Source: Anaerolineales bacterium (GTDB lineage Bacteria > Chloroflexota > Anaerolineae > Anaerolineales > DRMV01). Taken from it: DNA of 15,768 bases. Below are positions 8,976-15,768 of this stretch, one piece after another. The stretch is from positions 1-15,768 of the forward strand of contig JALSPT010000046.1 in the NCBI GenBank assembly GCA_026985785.1, read 5' to 3'. The position numbers and the translations under genes were made by a program. Each line of letters begins with the position of its first letter. Position 1 is the first letter of the stretch. The notes below the pieces were generated by a model, which worked only from the letters and a program-made list of their open reading frames with translations, did no database searches and was not told where the DNA came from.

Positions 8976-8984
8976 ATTATACCA
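8976..8984 (-). promoter_or_regulatory. extended -10 promoter of rpsO
   Basis: On the minus strand the sequence TGGTATAAT (8984-8976) is a perfect extended -10 (TGnTATAAT). No convincing -35 exists 17 bp upstream, which an extended -10 can tolerate. Transcription would start near 8969, giving a leader of about 64 nt that contains AAGGAG at 8921-8916. Confidence 0.7.
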
Positions 8985-9010
8985 GAAAAAACAGGGGATG
9001 CGAGGAAACG

Positions 9011-9517
9011 CTACTTACTCATCAACACGAGCAACAAAGGCAATAATGCACACACGGTAAACAGCACAAACACGCTACCCACCACCAGCAACCACCCGCT
9101 GCCCGGCGCCTTGCCGCGCTCAAGCACGGCTTCCGTGGGTTTGGCGGGATTGTAGTACACGGTCACCCGACTGCCCTGTGGATAGCGCGCCACGATGGCT
9201 TCAACCTTACGACGGTTCGAGCCACCCGGCGCGCCGCCAAACCAGATGCGGTAACCCTGATAGCGCTCCCCGTTGACTTCATAGGTATAACGCACTTTCG
9301 GGGTGTAAGTGATGGTGCGGGTATTGCTCTCGGTATCCCAATCTTCCGAGACTGAAACAGCAGACACCTCCACCACCCCCTCCGTGGCCGACCAGCCATA
9401 GGTCTCCTCGGCCTTACGGCGGGCATAAAAGTAGTAAACGATAGCGCCTACCCCGAAAAGAAGGAAAACCCCCATGAATCCCCCTACGCACAACAAGGCA
9501 AGGATTTTGTCGCCCAT
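9011..9517 (-). CDS. DUF3592 domain membrane protein
   Basis: A 168-residue protein of unknown function. A membrane helix at about 7-31 and another at about 142-165 flank a beta-rich soluble domain (about 40-135). The domain has the DUF3592 pattern: TYTPKVRYTYEVNGERYQGY (70-89), RYPQGSRVTVYYNPAKP (111-127) and a terminal EAVLERG. The two helices would place both ends on the same side, with the domain most likely outside the membrane. AAGGAGG at 9529-9523 lies five bases before the ATG, a strong site. It starts 28 bases after the permease gene and is probably in the same transcript. No biochemical role is known for the domain, and none is assigned here. Confidence 0.85.
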   Translation of the reverse strand: MGDKILALLCVGGFMGVFLLFGVGAIVYYFYARRKAEETYGWSATEGVVEVSAVSVSEDWDTESNTRTITYTPKVRYTYEVNGERYQGYRIWFGGAPGGSNRRKVEAIVARYPQGSRVTVYYNPAKPTEAVLERGKAPGSGWLLVVGSVFVLFTVCALLPLLLVLMSK

Positions 9518-9545
9518 ACCAGCCTCCTTTCTCGCAAGGCTACGC

Positions 9546-11081
9546 TCACCATACCAACAAAGCCGCCACGGCCAAGATACTCACCAGCGCCACCAGCGGG
9601 AGAATGTACTTGCCCAACGCGGCCATAACATCGCCTTCCCGCCCGGCCATGCCGGTGGTGCTGGCGCCGACCACCACTTTGGTCGGAGCAATGACCGAAG
9701 CCAGCGCGCCGCCAGCACTCTGGGCAGCCAAAATTACAGGCACGCTGTAGCCCAACAACTGCGCGGTGCGCATTTGCAAGGCAGCGAAGACCACATTGGA
9801 GTTGGTGTTGCTGCCGGTCATAAAGGCCCCCAACGCCCCCACCCACGGCGCCACCAAGGGGTAGGCGCTCCCCACCGCCTCGGCCAGGCCGCGGGCAAGG
9901 GTCTCCGTCATCCCGGCGTGCTGCATCACCATCGCCATGGCAACCATCGAAGCAATGCCCACGCTGGAACCCATCACCCGCCGCACCGTGCCGCCCACAA
10001 TGCGCCGCGCCGCCCCAAGGCGATACCACCCCGCCCGCCAGTAGAACAGATACGCTACGACCGCCGAATAGAACAATACCGCCCCCGCATGACGGAAAAG
10101 GGGTATCTTGCGCCCCATCCCCGCAGGCGTAGCGAATCCCCGCGCGGTATGCAAGTCAGGGAAAGGCACCTGAATCACCAACAACTGCTCCAAAAAGGCC
10201 CGTACGGGATGCACCAATTGCACCGTAAGGGTGATGACCACCAACGCCAGGTAGCCGGAAAGGGCGATGAAGAGCGTGCGGCCATCGGGACGAGCAGCAT
10301 TGCCTTTGACGGCGCTCTCGGGCTGACGCATGGCAAGCAACACCCCCACCAGTAGCCCCGCCAGGCCGCCGCCCAGCGCCCCGATGTTCCACAAGTGATG
10401 GGTTGCCAACAAGTATTGCACACCACCCATGACCACGCTCATCACCAGCACCGCCGGCCACAGCCGCCGCACTGCCTTCCGTCCAGCCGCGGCGTGCGCC
10501 ACCATCAGACCTGCGACCAGGGCGGCGAGGCCCAAGAAGGCCGCAGTGGGCGGGGCAAGTTGCTCGCCTGGCCAGCCCGTAGCCGCCATCAGCGCCTGAA
10601 ACGAAGTGGCCAAGGAGCCGAAACTCACCGCCCAGGCGTGGCCAATGGATGGCACCACCACCGCGGTGAGCGGCGAAAAGCCCAGCCCCACCAGCAGCGG
10701 CGCGGTCACCGCCACCGGCACGCCAAAGCCGCCCACGCCCTGCAGGAACGAGGCAAACGCCCAGCCCAGCAAAAGCGCCTGCATCCCTCGGTCGGCGGTG
10801 AGGTAGGGCAGCGATCGCCCAATGGTGGCAATTGCCCCTGCTTCATCGGCCACGCGGTAAAGCAGAAAAGCCGCCCACACGATGAGCAGCACATCCATCG
10901 TCAGAAAAAACGCCTTGGCGTGAGCATAGGCCAGCAGGCGCGGTCCGGCGCCAAAATAGCCCACGGCCACGGCCAAAGCGGTGAGGTAGCCTACGCCGCC
11001 AGCGCGAGATGCTCCCCACCGTTTGCCGATCATCAGCCCCAAAATCACCAGAACGGGCAGCGAGGCGAGGAAAAAAGCCAT
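9546..11081 (-). CDS. lctP: L-lactate permease family transporter (LctP/LldP)
   Basis: A 511-residue polytopic membrane protein, with about 12-14 hydrophobic helices, of the lactate permease family. Characterised members import L-lactate, D-lactate and glycolate with protons. The family signatures are GVGGFGVPVAVTAPLL (115-130), and near the C-terminus GAFMTGSNTNSNVVFAALQ and ILAAQSAGGALASVIAPTK. The length is slightly short of E. coli LldP (about 550). A weak GAGG precedes the ATG. It starts 7 bases after the upp stop, so it is almost certainly cotranscribed with upp, an unusual partner. No lactate dehydrogenase or lactate-utilisation gene is adjacent, so the exact substrate is uncertain. 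Confidence 0.88.
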   Translation of the reverse strand: MAFFLASLPVLVILGLMIGKRWGASRAGGVGYLTALAVAVGYFGAGPRLLAYAHAKAFFLTMDVLLIVWAAFLLYRVADEAGAIATIGRSLPYLTADRGMQALLLGWAFASFLQGVGGFGVPVAVTAPLLVGLGFSPLTAVVVPSIGHAWAVSFGSLATSFQALMAATGWPGEQLAPPTAAFLGLAALVAGLMVAHAAAGRKAVRRLWPAVLVMSVVMGGVQYLLATHHLWNIGALGGGLAGLLVGVLLAMRQPESAVKGNAARPDGRTLFIALSGYLALVVITLTVQLVHPVRAFLEQLLVIQVPFPDLHTARGFATPAGMGRKIPLFRHAGAVLFYSAVVAYLFYWRAGWYRLGAARRIVGGTVRRVMGSSVGIASMVAMAMVMQHAGMTETLARGLAEAVGSAYPLVAPWVGALGAFMTGSNTNSNVVFAALQMRTAQLLGYSVPVILAAQSAGGALASVIAPTKVVVGASTTGMAGREGDVMAALGKYILPLVALVSILAVAALLVW

Positions 11082-11088
11082 GGCTGCC

Positions 11089-11715
11089 TCAGCCTGTCCC
11101 GAACTGCCGGTCGCCGGCGTCGCCCAGGCCGGGCAAAATGTAGCCGTTTTCGTTCAGCCGCTCGTCGATGGCCGCCAGGTGGATGGGCACGTCGGGGTGG
11201 CGCTCCTGCATGTGGGCGATGCCTTCCGGCGCGCCGATGATGCCCATGTACTTGATGCGCTTGACACCCCACCGCTTGAGAATGTCCACCGTGGCGACCG
11301 CCGAGCCGCCGGTTGCCAGCATGGGGTCGAGCACCAGGCACAGGGTGACGGTGGGCGCGACGGGCAACTTGTTGTAGTATTCCACTGGACGCAGGGTGCG
11401 CTCGTCGCGGTAGAGGCCGATGTGCCACACCTGCGCGCCGGGCAGCAGGTTCCACACGCCTTCCACCATGCCCAGGCCGGCGCGCAAAATGGGCACCAGG
11501 CCGATGGTGTCGCTGACCGCGGCGCCGGTCATCGGAGCCAGCGGGGTTTCCACCGGCTTGGGGTGGGTGGGCAGGTCGGCGGTGGCTTCGTAGGTCAGCA
11601 AGGTGGCGATTTCGCGCACCAACGCCCGGAAAGTCTGGGGATCGGTGCGCTTGTCGCGCAGCAGGGTGAGTTTGTGCGCCACCAAAGGATGCGGTGAAGG
11701 GAAGACGTTGTCCAT
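11089..11715 (-). CDS. upp: uracil phosphoribosyltransferase
   Basis: A 208-residue cytoplasmic salvage enzyme that converts uracil and PRPP to UMP and pyrophosphate. The PRPP-binding loop is VLDPMLATGGSAV (128-140). The uracil-binding C-terminus is GYILPGLGDAGDRQFGT (191-207), and LVPILRAGLGM (73-83) is the family flexible-loop region. The length equals that of the E. coli enzyme. AGGAG seven bases before the ATG sets the start; a longer frame to 11832 was rejected because it crosses the promoter and has no family similarity. It is the first gene of the minus-strand upp-lctP-DUF3592 run and is divergent from pcrA. Confidence 0.96.
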   Translation of the reverse strand: MDNVFPSPHPLVAHKLTLLRDKRTDPQTFRALVREIATLLTYEATADLPTHPKPVETPLAPMTGAAVSDTIGLVPILRAGLGMVEGVWNLLPGAQVWHIGLYRDERTLRPVEYYNKLPVAPTVTLCLVLDPMLATGGSAVATVDILKRWGVKRIKYMGIIGAPEGIAHMQERHPDVPIHLAAIDERLNENGYILPGLGDAGDRQFGTG

Positions 11716-11776
11716 CGATTCACTCCTCTCGCCATCGGAACCCATGAGATCGGCGCATACGCACGCCGACAACGCC

Positions 11777-11807
11777 ATTATAGCCCATCTCCCCCGGGAA
11801 CGGACAA
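11777..11807 (-). promoter_or_regulatory. putative promoter of upp
   Basis: On the minus strand TTGTCC (11807-11802) and TATAAT (11782-11777) are separated by 19 bp. The -10 is perfect; the -35 matches at four of six positions and the spacing is long. The start would be near 11770, about 55 nt before the upp ATG. Confidence 0.55.
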
Positions 11808-11814
11808 CATCGGG

Positions 11815-11820
11815 TACAAT
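11815..11820 (+). promoter_or_regulatory. putative -10 box of pcrA
   Basis: TACAAT lies 10 bases before the pcrA ATG at 11831. A start about 7 bases downstream (near 11827) would leave a leader of only about four bases. There is no Shine-Dalgarno before the ATG, in line with a leaderless mRNA. No good -35 is visible. Confidence 0.35.
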
Positions 11821-11830
11821 TGAAGCCATC

Positions 11831-13978
11831 ATGGACTACCTGGAAACCCTCAACCCCCAACAACGGGAAGCCGTCACCGCGCCGCCGGGGCCCATCCTGG
11901 TCATGGCCGGGCCGGGGTCGGGCAAGACGCGCGTGCTCACCTATCGCGTGGCCTACCTCATCGGCACCTTAGGCGTGCAACCCTTTCACATCCTGGCGGT
12001 GACTTTCACCAACAAAGCCGCCCGCGAAATGAAAAACCGCATCACCGCAGCCATTGGTAGCCCGGCACGCGGCATCACCATCGGCACCTTCCACAGCGTT
12101 TGCGTCCGCATCCTGCGTCGCGAGGTCGCCCATCTGCCCTTCGAGGCCAACTTTGCCATTGCCGACACCGACGACCAGAGACAGTTGGTCAAACAAATCC
12201 TACACGACCTAAACCTGGACCCCAAGACCTACCCCGTCGGCAAAATGCACACCGCAATCTCCAAACTCAAAACCGACGGGCTGTTCCCCGAAGATTTCGT
12301 AGCCACCACACCGCAGGAGGAGATCGTGCACAAGGTCTTTGCCGAGTACCAACAGCGGCTGCAGACCTCCAACCTGATGGATTTCGACGACCTGCTGCTG
12401 TGGACACGGCGGCTGCTGCGCGAGCAACCCGCGGTGCGCGAGCGTTACGCCCGCCGCTACGAGCATCTGCTGGTGGACGAATTTCAGGACACCAACACCG
12501 TGCAATACGAACTGGTGCGCCTGCTGGGCAGTTACCATCGCAACGTCTTCGTGGTAGGCGATATCGACCAATCCATCTACAGTTGGCGCGGCGCCAATCC
12601 GCGCAATGTCACCCTGTTCGAAAGGGACTTTCCCAACACGCGGGTCATCCTGCTGGAACAGAACTACCGCTCGACGCAGACCATTCTGGACGCCGCGATG
12701 GCGGTCATCGCCCCCTTGCAGGGCAGGCACCGCAAGCGGCTGTTCACCCGCCGCGGGAAGGGACACAAGATAGAAATCCACAGAGCCTACAACGCCCAGA
12801 GCGAAGCGCGCTACGTGGTGGAGAAAATCACCTCTCTGGTCGCCCGCGGGCAGGCGCGCCCCGGCGACTTCGCCATCATGTACCGCATCAACGCCCAATC
12901 GCGCGTGCTGGAAGAAGCCTTCCTGCGCGCCGGCCTGCCATACCGCCTGGTGGGGGCGCAGCGCTTCTACGGGCGGCGGGAAATCAAGGACGCCATCGCC
13001 TACCTGCGGCTGGCGCACAACCCGGCGGACGAGCCCTCACTGTTGCGGGTGATCAACGTCCCGGCGCGCAAAATCGGCGCAAAAACGATCGGCGCGTTGC
13101 GCGCCGCCGCCCGCAACGCAGGCTTAGCCCCCGGCAACCTGCTGCTGCACATGGCCGCCGCCCCCGACGACTACCGCCAAGTCTTCTCCAGCCGCGCCCA
13201 CGCCGCGCTCTTGGGCTTCGCCCGTCTGCTGGCGAAGTGGTACCAGGCCGCCCTCGCCACCCCACCCGCCGACCTATTGAGCACCATTCTCGCCGACGTC
13301 GACTATCAGGGTTATCTGGAGAAAGAAGAAGAGGATTGGGAAGACCGTTGGGCGAACATCCAGGAACTCCAGAACCTCGCCGCCCGCTTTGCCGACGACG
13401 GGCTGGCTGCCTTTCTGGAGGAAGTGGCGCTGGTCTCCGACCAGGACACATTGGCCGACACGGAGAACGCCCCGGTGCTGCTGACCCTGCACGCCGCCAA
13501 AGGGCTGGAGTTCCCGCGGGTGTTCATCGTCGGCCTGGTGGAAGGGCTGCTGCCCCACAGCCGCTCGCTCGACGACCCGGAAGAGATGGCCGAAGAGCGT
13601 CGCCTGCTCTACGTCGGCATCACACGCGCCAAAGACGCGGTGTATCTCTCCTACCCGGAATGGCGCACCGTGTACGGCTACGAAGAGCCGACCGACCCTT
13701 CCCGCTTTCTAGACGAACTGCCGCCCGACGCCGTCACCGGCAACCACCCCATGCCGCACCGCATGGCAGCCGAGCCCCGCTGGGAACCCCAACCGCCATC
13801 CGCCCCCGCCGCCCCGCGCTTCAAGGCCGGGATGCGGGTGCGGCACGCCCGCTGGGGCCCCGGGTTGGTCATCGGCAGCCGCCTGCGCGACGGCGTCGAA
13901 CTGGTGGATGTCGTGTTCGAATCCGTTGGCCTGAAACGCCTCGACGCCGCCCTGGCCAAACTGGAACCCCTCCCCTAA
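11831..13978 (+). CDS. pcrA: ATP-dependent DNA helicase PcrA/UvrD family
   Basis: A 715-residue superfamily-1 3'-to-5' DNA helicase acting in repair and in clearing replication and transcription blocks. All helicase motifs are present in order: Q-motif LNPQQREAV (7-15), Walker A AGPGSGKTR (26-34), TFTNKAAREM, Walker B LLVDEFQDTN (about 213-222), VGDIDQSIYSWRGA, LEQNYRST, LLTLHAAKGLEFPRVF and RRLLYVGITRAK. The C-terminus (about 660-715) has the PcrA-type Tudor-like domain, with FKAGMRVRHARWGPG, which binds RNA polymerase in related proteins. The length is typical. The start at 11831 was chosen because MDYLETLNPQQREAV fits the family; the longer open frame to 11603 runs back through upp. It is divergent from upp. 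Confidence 0.96.
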   Translation: MDYLETLNPQQREAVTAPPGPILVMAGPGSGKTRVLTYRVAYLIGTLGVQPFHILAVTFTNKAAREMKNRITAAIGSPARGITIGTFHSVCVRILRREVAHLPFEANFAIADTDDQRQLVKQILHDLNLDPKTYPVGKMHTAISKLKTDGLFPEDFVATTPQEEIVHKVFAEYQQRLQTSNLMDFDDLLLWTRRLLREQPAVRERYARRYEHLLVDEFQDTNTVQYELVRLLGSYHRNVFVVGDIDQSIYSWRGANPRNVTLFERDFPNTRVILLEQNYRSTQTILDAAMAVIAPLQGRHRKRLFTRRGKGHKIEIHRAYNAQSEARYVVEKITSLVARGQARPGDFAIMYRINAQSRVLEEAFLRAGLPYRLVGAQRFYGRREIKDAIAYLRLAHNPADEPSLLRVINVPARKIGAKTIGALRAAARNAGLAPGNLLLHMAAAPDDYRQVFSSRAHAALLGFARLLAKWYQAALATPPADLLSTILADVDYQGYLEKEEEDWEDRWANIQELQNLAARFADDGLAAFLEEVALVSDQDTLADTENAPVLLTLHAAKGLEFPRVFIVGLVEGLLPHSRSLDDPEEMAEERRLLYVGITRAKDAVYLSYPEWRTVYGYEEPTDPSRFLDELPPDAVTGNHPMPHRMAAEPRWEPQPPSAPAAPRFKAGMRVRHARWGPGLVIGSRLRDGVELVDVVFESVGLKRLDAALAKLEPLP

Positions 13979-13981
13979 CCC

Positions 13982-14016
13982 CAGTACCCAGTACCCAGTA
14001 CCAAACACCAAGTACC
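13982..14016 (+). repeat. 7-bp tandem repeat (CAGTACC)
   Basis: Three perfect CAGTACC units (13982-14002) are followed by two degenerate heptamers, AAACACC and AAGTACC, filling most of the 58-base gap between pcrA and trmI. The opposite strand reads as G-rich GGTACTG units. It begins four bases after the pcrA stop codon. Confidence 0.85.
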
Positions 14017-14036
14017 CACACCCCCCAGGATTCCCC

Positions 14037-14879
14037 ATGCCCCTGTTCATTGCCGACCACGCCCATGCCCAACCCGGTGACCTGGCGCAACTGCTGAGCA
14101 CCAGCCATCGCTTCTTCCTCATCCGCCTGGAGCCGGGCGCGACCCTCCACACCCACAAAGGCGTCATCCGCCACGACGACCTCATCGGCCTGCCGTGGGG
14201 TTCGCAGGTGTATTCCCACCTCGGCGTGTCCTTCTACCTGCTGCGCCCCTCGTTGGCCGACGTGCTGAAAGAAACCCGCCGTAACACGCAAATCATGTTC
14301 CCGAAGGATATCGGCTTCATCTTGGTCTCGATGAGTATAGGCCCGGGGCAAACGGTGTTGGAAGCGGGCACCGGCTCCGGCGCGTTCACTACCGCGCTGG
14401 CCTTTGCCGTTGGGCCGCAGGGGCGGGTGATTTCGTACGAGCGGCGCGCCGAGATGCAGCACCTCGCCAAGCGCAACCTGCGCCGCGTCGGGCTGGAAGA
14501 CCGGGTGACCTTCAAACTGGCCGACATCGCCCAAGGCTTCGACGAGCACGACGCCGATGCCCTTTTCTTGGACGTCCCCAATCCAGAAGATTACATCCCC
14601 CAGGCGCGCGCCGCGCTGAAGACGGGCGGCTTTTTCGGCAGCCTGGTGCCGACCACCAACCAGGTGTCTCGCCTGGTCGCCGCGTTGCAGGCCAACGATT
14701 TTGCTTTCATCGAAGTGTGCGAGACGCTGCTGCGCTATTACAAGCCAGTGCCGGAGCGATTGCGCCCCACCGACCGCATGGTGGCGCACACCGGCTATCT
14801 CATCTTCGCCCGCCCGATCATCCCCGCCCCGCCGCCGGAGCCACCACCCGAGGCCGAGGCTATCGCCGAAGAAGCATGA
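14037..14879 (+). CDS. trmI: tRNA (adenine-58-N1)-methyltransferase TrmI
   Basis: A 280-residue SAM-dependent methyltransferase that forms m1A58 in the T-loop of tRNAs and usually acts as a tetramer. The N-terminal part (1-95) is a small beta domain typical of TrmI, ending in RRNTQIMFPKDIGFI (81-95). The SAM-binding motif I is VLEAGTGSGAFTTALA (107-122). LFLDVPNPEDY (176-186) carries the catalytic Asp (D179), and TDRMVAHTGYLIFARP (245-260) is the conserved C-terminal strand region. The last 20 residues are a Pro/Glu/Ala-rich tail with no known role. AGGA at 14027-14030 lies six bases before the ATG. Its stop overlaps the Nudix start. m1A58 supports tRNA stability, especially in thermophiles, but the enzyme is also found in mesophiles. 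Confidence 0.92.
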   Translation: MPLFIADHAHAQPGDLAQLLSTSHRFFLIRLEPGATLHTHKGVIRHDDLIGLPWGSQVYSHLGVSFYLLRPSLADVLKETRRNTQIMFPKDIGFILVSMSIGPGQTVLEAGTGSGAFTTALAFAVGPQGRVISYERRAEMQHLAKRNLRRVGLEDRVTFKLADIAQGFDEHDADALFLDVPNPEDYIPQARAALKTGGFFGSLVPTTNQVSRLVAALQANDFAFIEVCETLLRYYKPVPERLRPTDRMVAHTGYLIFARPIIPAPPPEPPPEAEAIAEEA

Positions 14880-15490
14880 ACACCTTGCCATCGTTGACCG
14901 CCGCCGAAATTCGCCGTCGCCTGGCTGCCTTGCCCCCCACAAGCGTCAACCCTTACCCTGAAGAAGCCCTGCCGGGGCAGCCGCGCCCGGCTGCCGTGCT
15001 GGTGCCGCTATTGCAACAGCGGGGGGCATGGCATGTGCTGTTCATCCATCGCGCCGCCAACCACCACGATCCCCACAGCGGCCAAGTAGCGTTTCCCGGC
15101 GGCCAGCAAGAGCCGGGCGACGCCACGCTGGTCGCCACCGCGTTGCGGGAAACAGAGGAAGAACTCGGCCTGCCGCCGCAGGAAGTAGAAGTGCTGGGTG
15201 CATTGCCTCCCCACCGCACGGTGACCAACTTCTGCGTCACCCCGGTCGTGGGGCGCATTCCTTGGCCACTGCCGCTGCGCCCCGCGCCCGCCGAAGTCAG
15301 CCGCGCCTTCACCGTGCCGCTCACCTGGCTGGCCGATCCGGCGCATCGCGAAACCCGCGCCCGCCGCCTGCGCGCCGACCTACCGCCCATCCAAGCCGTC
15401 TTCTTCCAGCCTTATGAGGGGGAAATCATCTGGGGTGCCACCGCCCGGATGGTGCTCACCCTGCTCAAGGCGCTCCGCCTGAACGCCTGA
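14876..15490 (+). CDS. Nudix hydrolase, CoA pyrophosphatase (NudL-like) type
   Basis: A 204-residue Nudix enzyme. The Nudix box runs GGQQEPGDATLVATALRETE, then EELGL (75-99); REtEEE holds the metal-binding glutamates, and the usual outer Glu is Asp82, as is common in the CoA-type subgroup. The preceding HHDPHSGQVAFPGG (63-76) is the extra signature of CoA pyrophosphatases, which split CoA and its derivatives into 4'-phosphopantetheine and adenosine 3',5'-bisphosphate. That specificity is inferred from motifs only. It overlaps the trmI stop by four bases (ATGA), so translation is probably coupled. The long upstream open extension to 14717 lies inside trmI and was rejected. No clear terminator follows directly. 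Confidence 0.88.
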   Translation: MNTLPSLTAAEIRRRLAALPPTSVNPYPEEALPGQPRPAAVLVPLLQQRGAWHVLFIHRAANHHDPHSGQVAFPGGQQEPGDATLVATALRETEEELGLPPQEVEVLGALPPHRTVTNFCVTPVVGRIPWPLPLRPAPAEVSRAFTVPLTWLADPAHRETRARRLRADLPPIQAVFFQPYEGEIIWGATARMVLTLLKALRLNA

Positions 15491-15559
15491 CGGCCAACCC
15501 TTCGCCCCTTTCACCCAGGGCCTTTCAAAAGTCTTGCACTTGATTGCTCCAGAGGCGAA

Positions 15560-15680
15560 GATCTCTCCTAACCCCCGCCCGAAAAGCGCAAAATGCGCTT
15601 TTCGGGCACCCCCTTCCCTCTCTTAGTAAGAGAGGGAAGGGGGAAAGCCGCCGTCAGGCGGCTGGGGGATGGGTGAGATC
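15560..15680. repeat. 121-bp palindromic MITE-like intergenic element
   Basis: Imperfect inverted termini of 17 bp (15560-15576 and 15664-15680, 14 of 17 matching, outer end GATCTC) enclose three consecutive perfect hairpins: 15577-15607 (14-bp arms, loop AAA), 15609-15643 (16-bp arms, loop AGT, arms of CCCCCTTCCCTCTCTT type) and 15646-15663 (7-bp arms, 4-nt loop). No open frame and no T-runs that would make these ordinary terminators. No target-site duplication is evident. It resembles small palindromic repeats dispersed in GC-rich genomes; copies elsewhere in the genome cannot be seen from one window. Confidence 0.65.
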
Positions 15681-15768
15681 GACCTCGGCGCGGCAAAATA
15701 CGGTAAATTGGCCATTATTGAAAAGCCCAACCTTTCACCCCATCAGCGCGAGGGTCAATCCCCCCATC
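15681..15768. other. right-edge intergenic DNA, no supported gene
   Basis: This stretch is less GC-rich than the genes (for example AAAATACGGTAAATTGG) and may hold a promoter for a gene beyond the edge, but no good -35/-10 pair is visible. A plus-strand frame from ATG 15669, inside the palindromic element, stays open for 33 codons to the edge. It has only a G-run upstream and no family likeness, so it is not called a gene. Confidence 0.4.

Noticed and set aside
12100..14097. Long plus-strand frame of about 665 codons overlapping pcrA
   Set aside because: It is the +1 shadow of pcrA, Arg/Pro/Ala-rich, and runs through the heptamer repeat into trmI.
13869..14942. Minus-strand frame of about 357 codons opposite trmI
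   Set aside because: Antisense to trmI and crossing the intergenic repeat; no motif supports it.
15669..15768. Open 33-codon frame running off the right edge from ATG 15669
   Set aside because: The ATG lies within the inverted terminus of the palindromic element, there is no proper ribosome-binding site, and the peptide is not recognisable.

Overview
This 15.8 kb GC-rich window carries ordinary bacterial chromosomal genes arranged in several blocks. It most resembles a member of the Chloroflexota (Anaerolineae-like). The best clues are a membrane-anchored baseplate-J-like protein followed by ruvX and mltG, a neighbourhood I associate with that phylum, the form of the RuvX protein, and intergenic heptamer and palindromic repeats. 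The lineage is an inference; there is no rRNA gene here to confirm it.

Left block (1-6131). The first 49 bases appear to be the start of a divergent gene running off the left edge. A short divergent promoter region follows, with two mirrored TATAAT boxes. A tight plus-strand operon then encodes a ClC-type chloride protein with CBS and RCK-C regulatory domains, the baseplate-J-like membrane protein of unknown role, the RuvX/YqgF nuclease, the MltG transglycosylase and an SbnI/SerK-like ParB-fold protein that may phosphorylate free serine. A perfect 11-bp hairpin at 6158-6184 closes the operon and faces the convergent pnp gene.

Middle block (6209-11715, minus strand). Transcription reads upp, a lactate-permease-family transporter, a DUF3592 membrane protein, then rpsO (own extended -10 promoter) and pnp. 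The rpsO-pnp order is the classical one. Here the two genes are separated by a strong intrinsic terminator and then by a 60-nt imperfect hairpin in the pnp leader, which suggests post-transcriptional control of PNPase.

Right block (11831-15490, plus strand). pcrA is divergent from upp, with no visible Shine-Dalgarno and a -10 box very close to its ATG, so it may be leaderless. After pcrA comes a heptamer tandem repeat, then trmI and a CoA-type Nudix hydrolase coupled by an ATGA overlap. The last 278 bases hold no convincing gene, but do hold a 121-bp MITE-like unit of three consecutive hairpins inside imperfect inverted termini.

No rRNA, tRNA, CRISPR array, prophage, toxin-antitoxin or defence island was recognised. 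The points most worth following are the SbnI-like gene inside an envelope operon, the undescribed baseplate-J membrane protein, the pnp leader hairpin and the palindromic element at the right edge.
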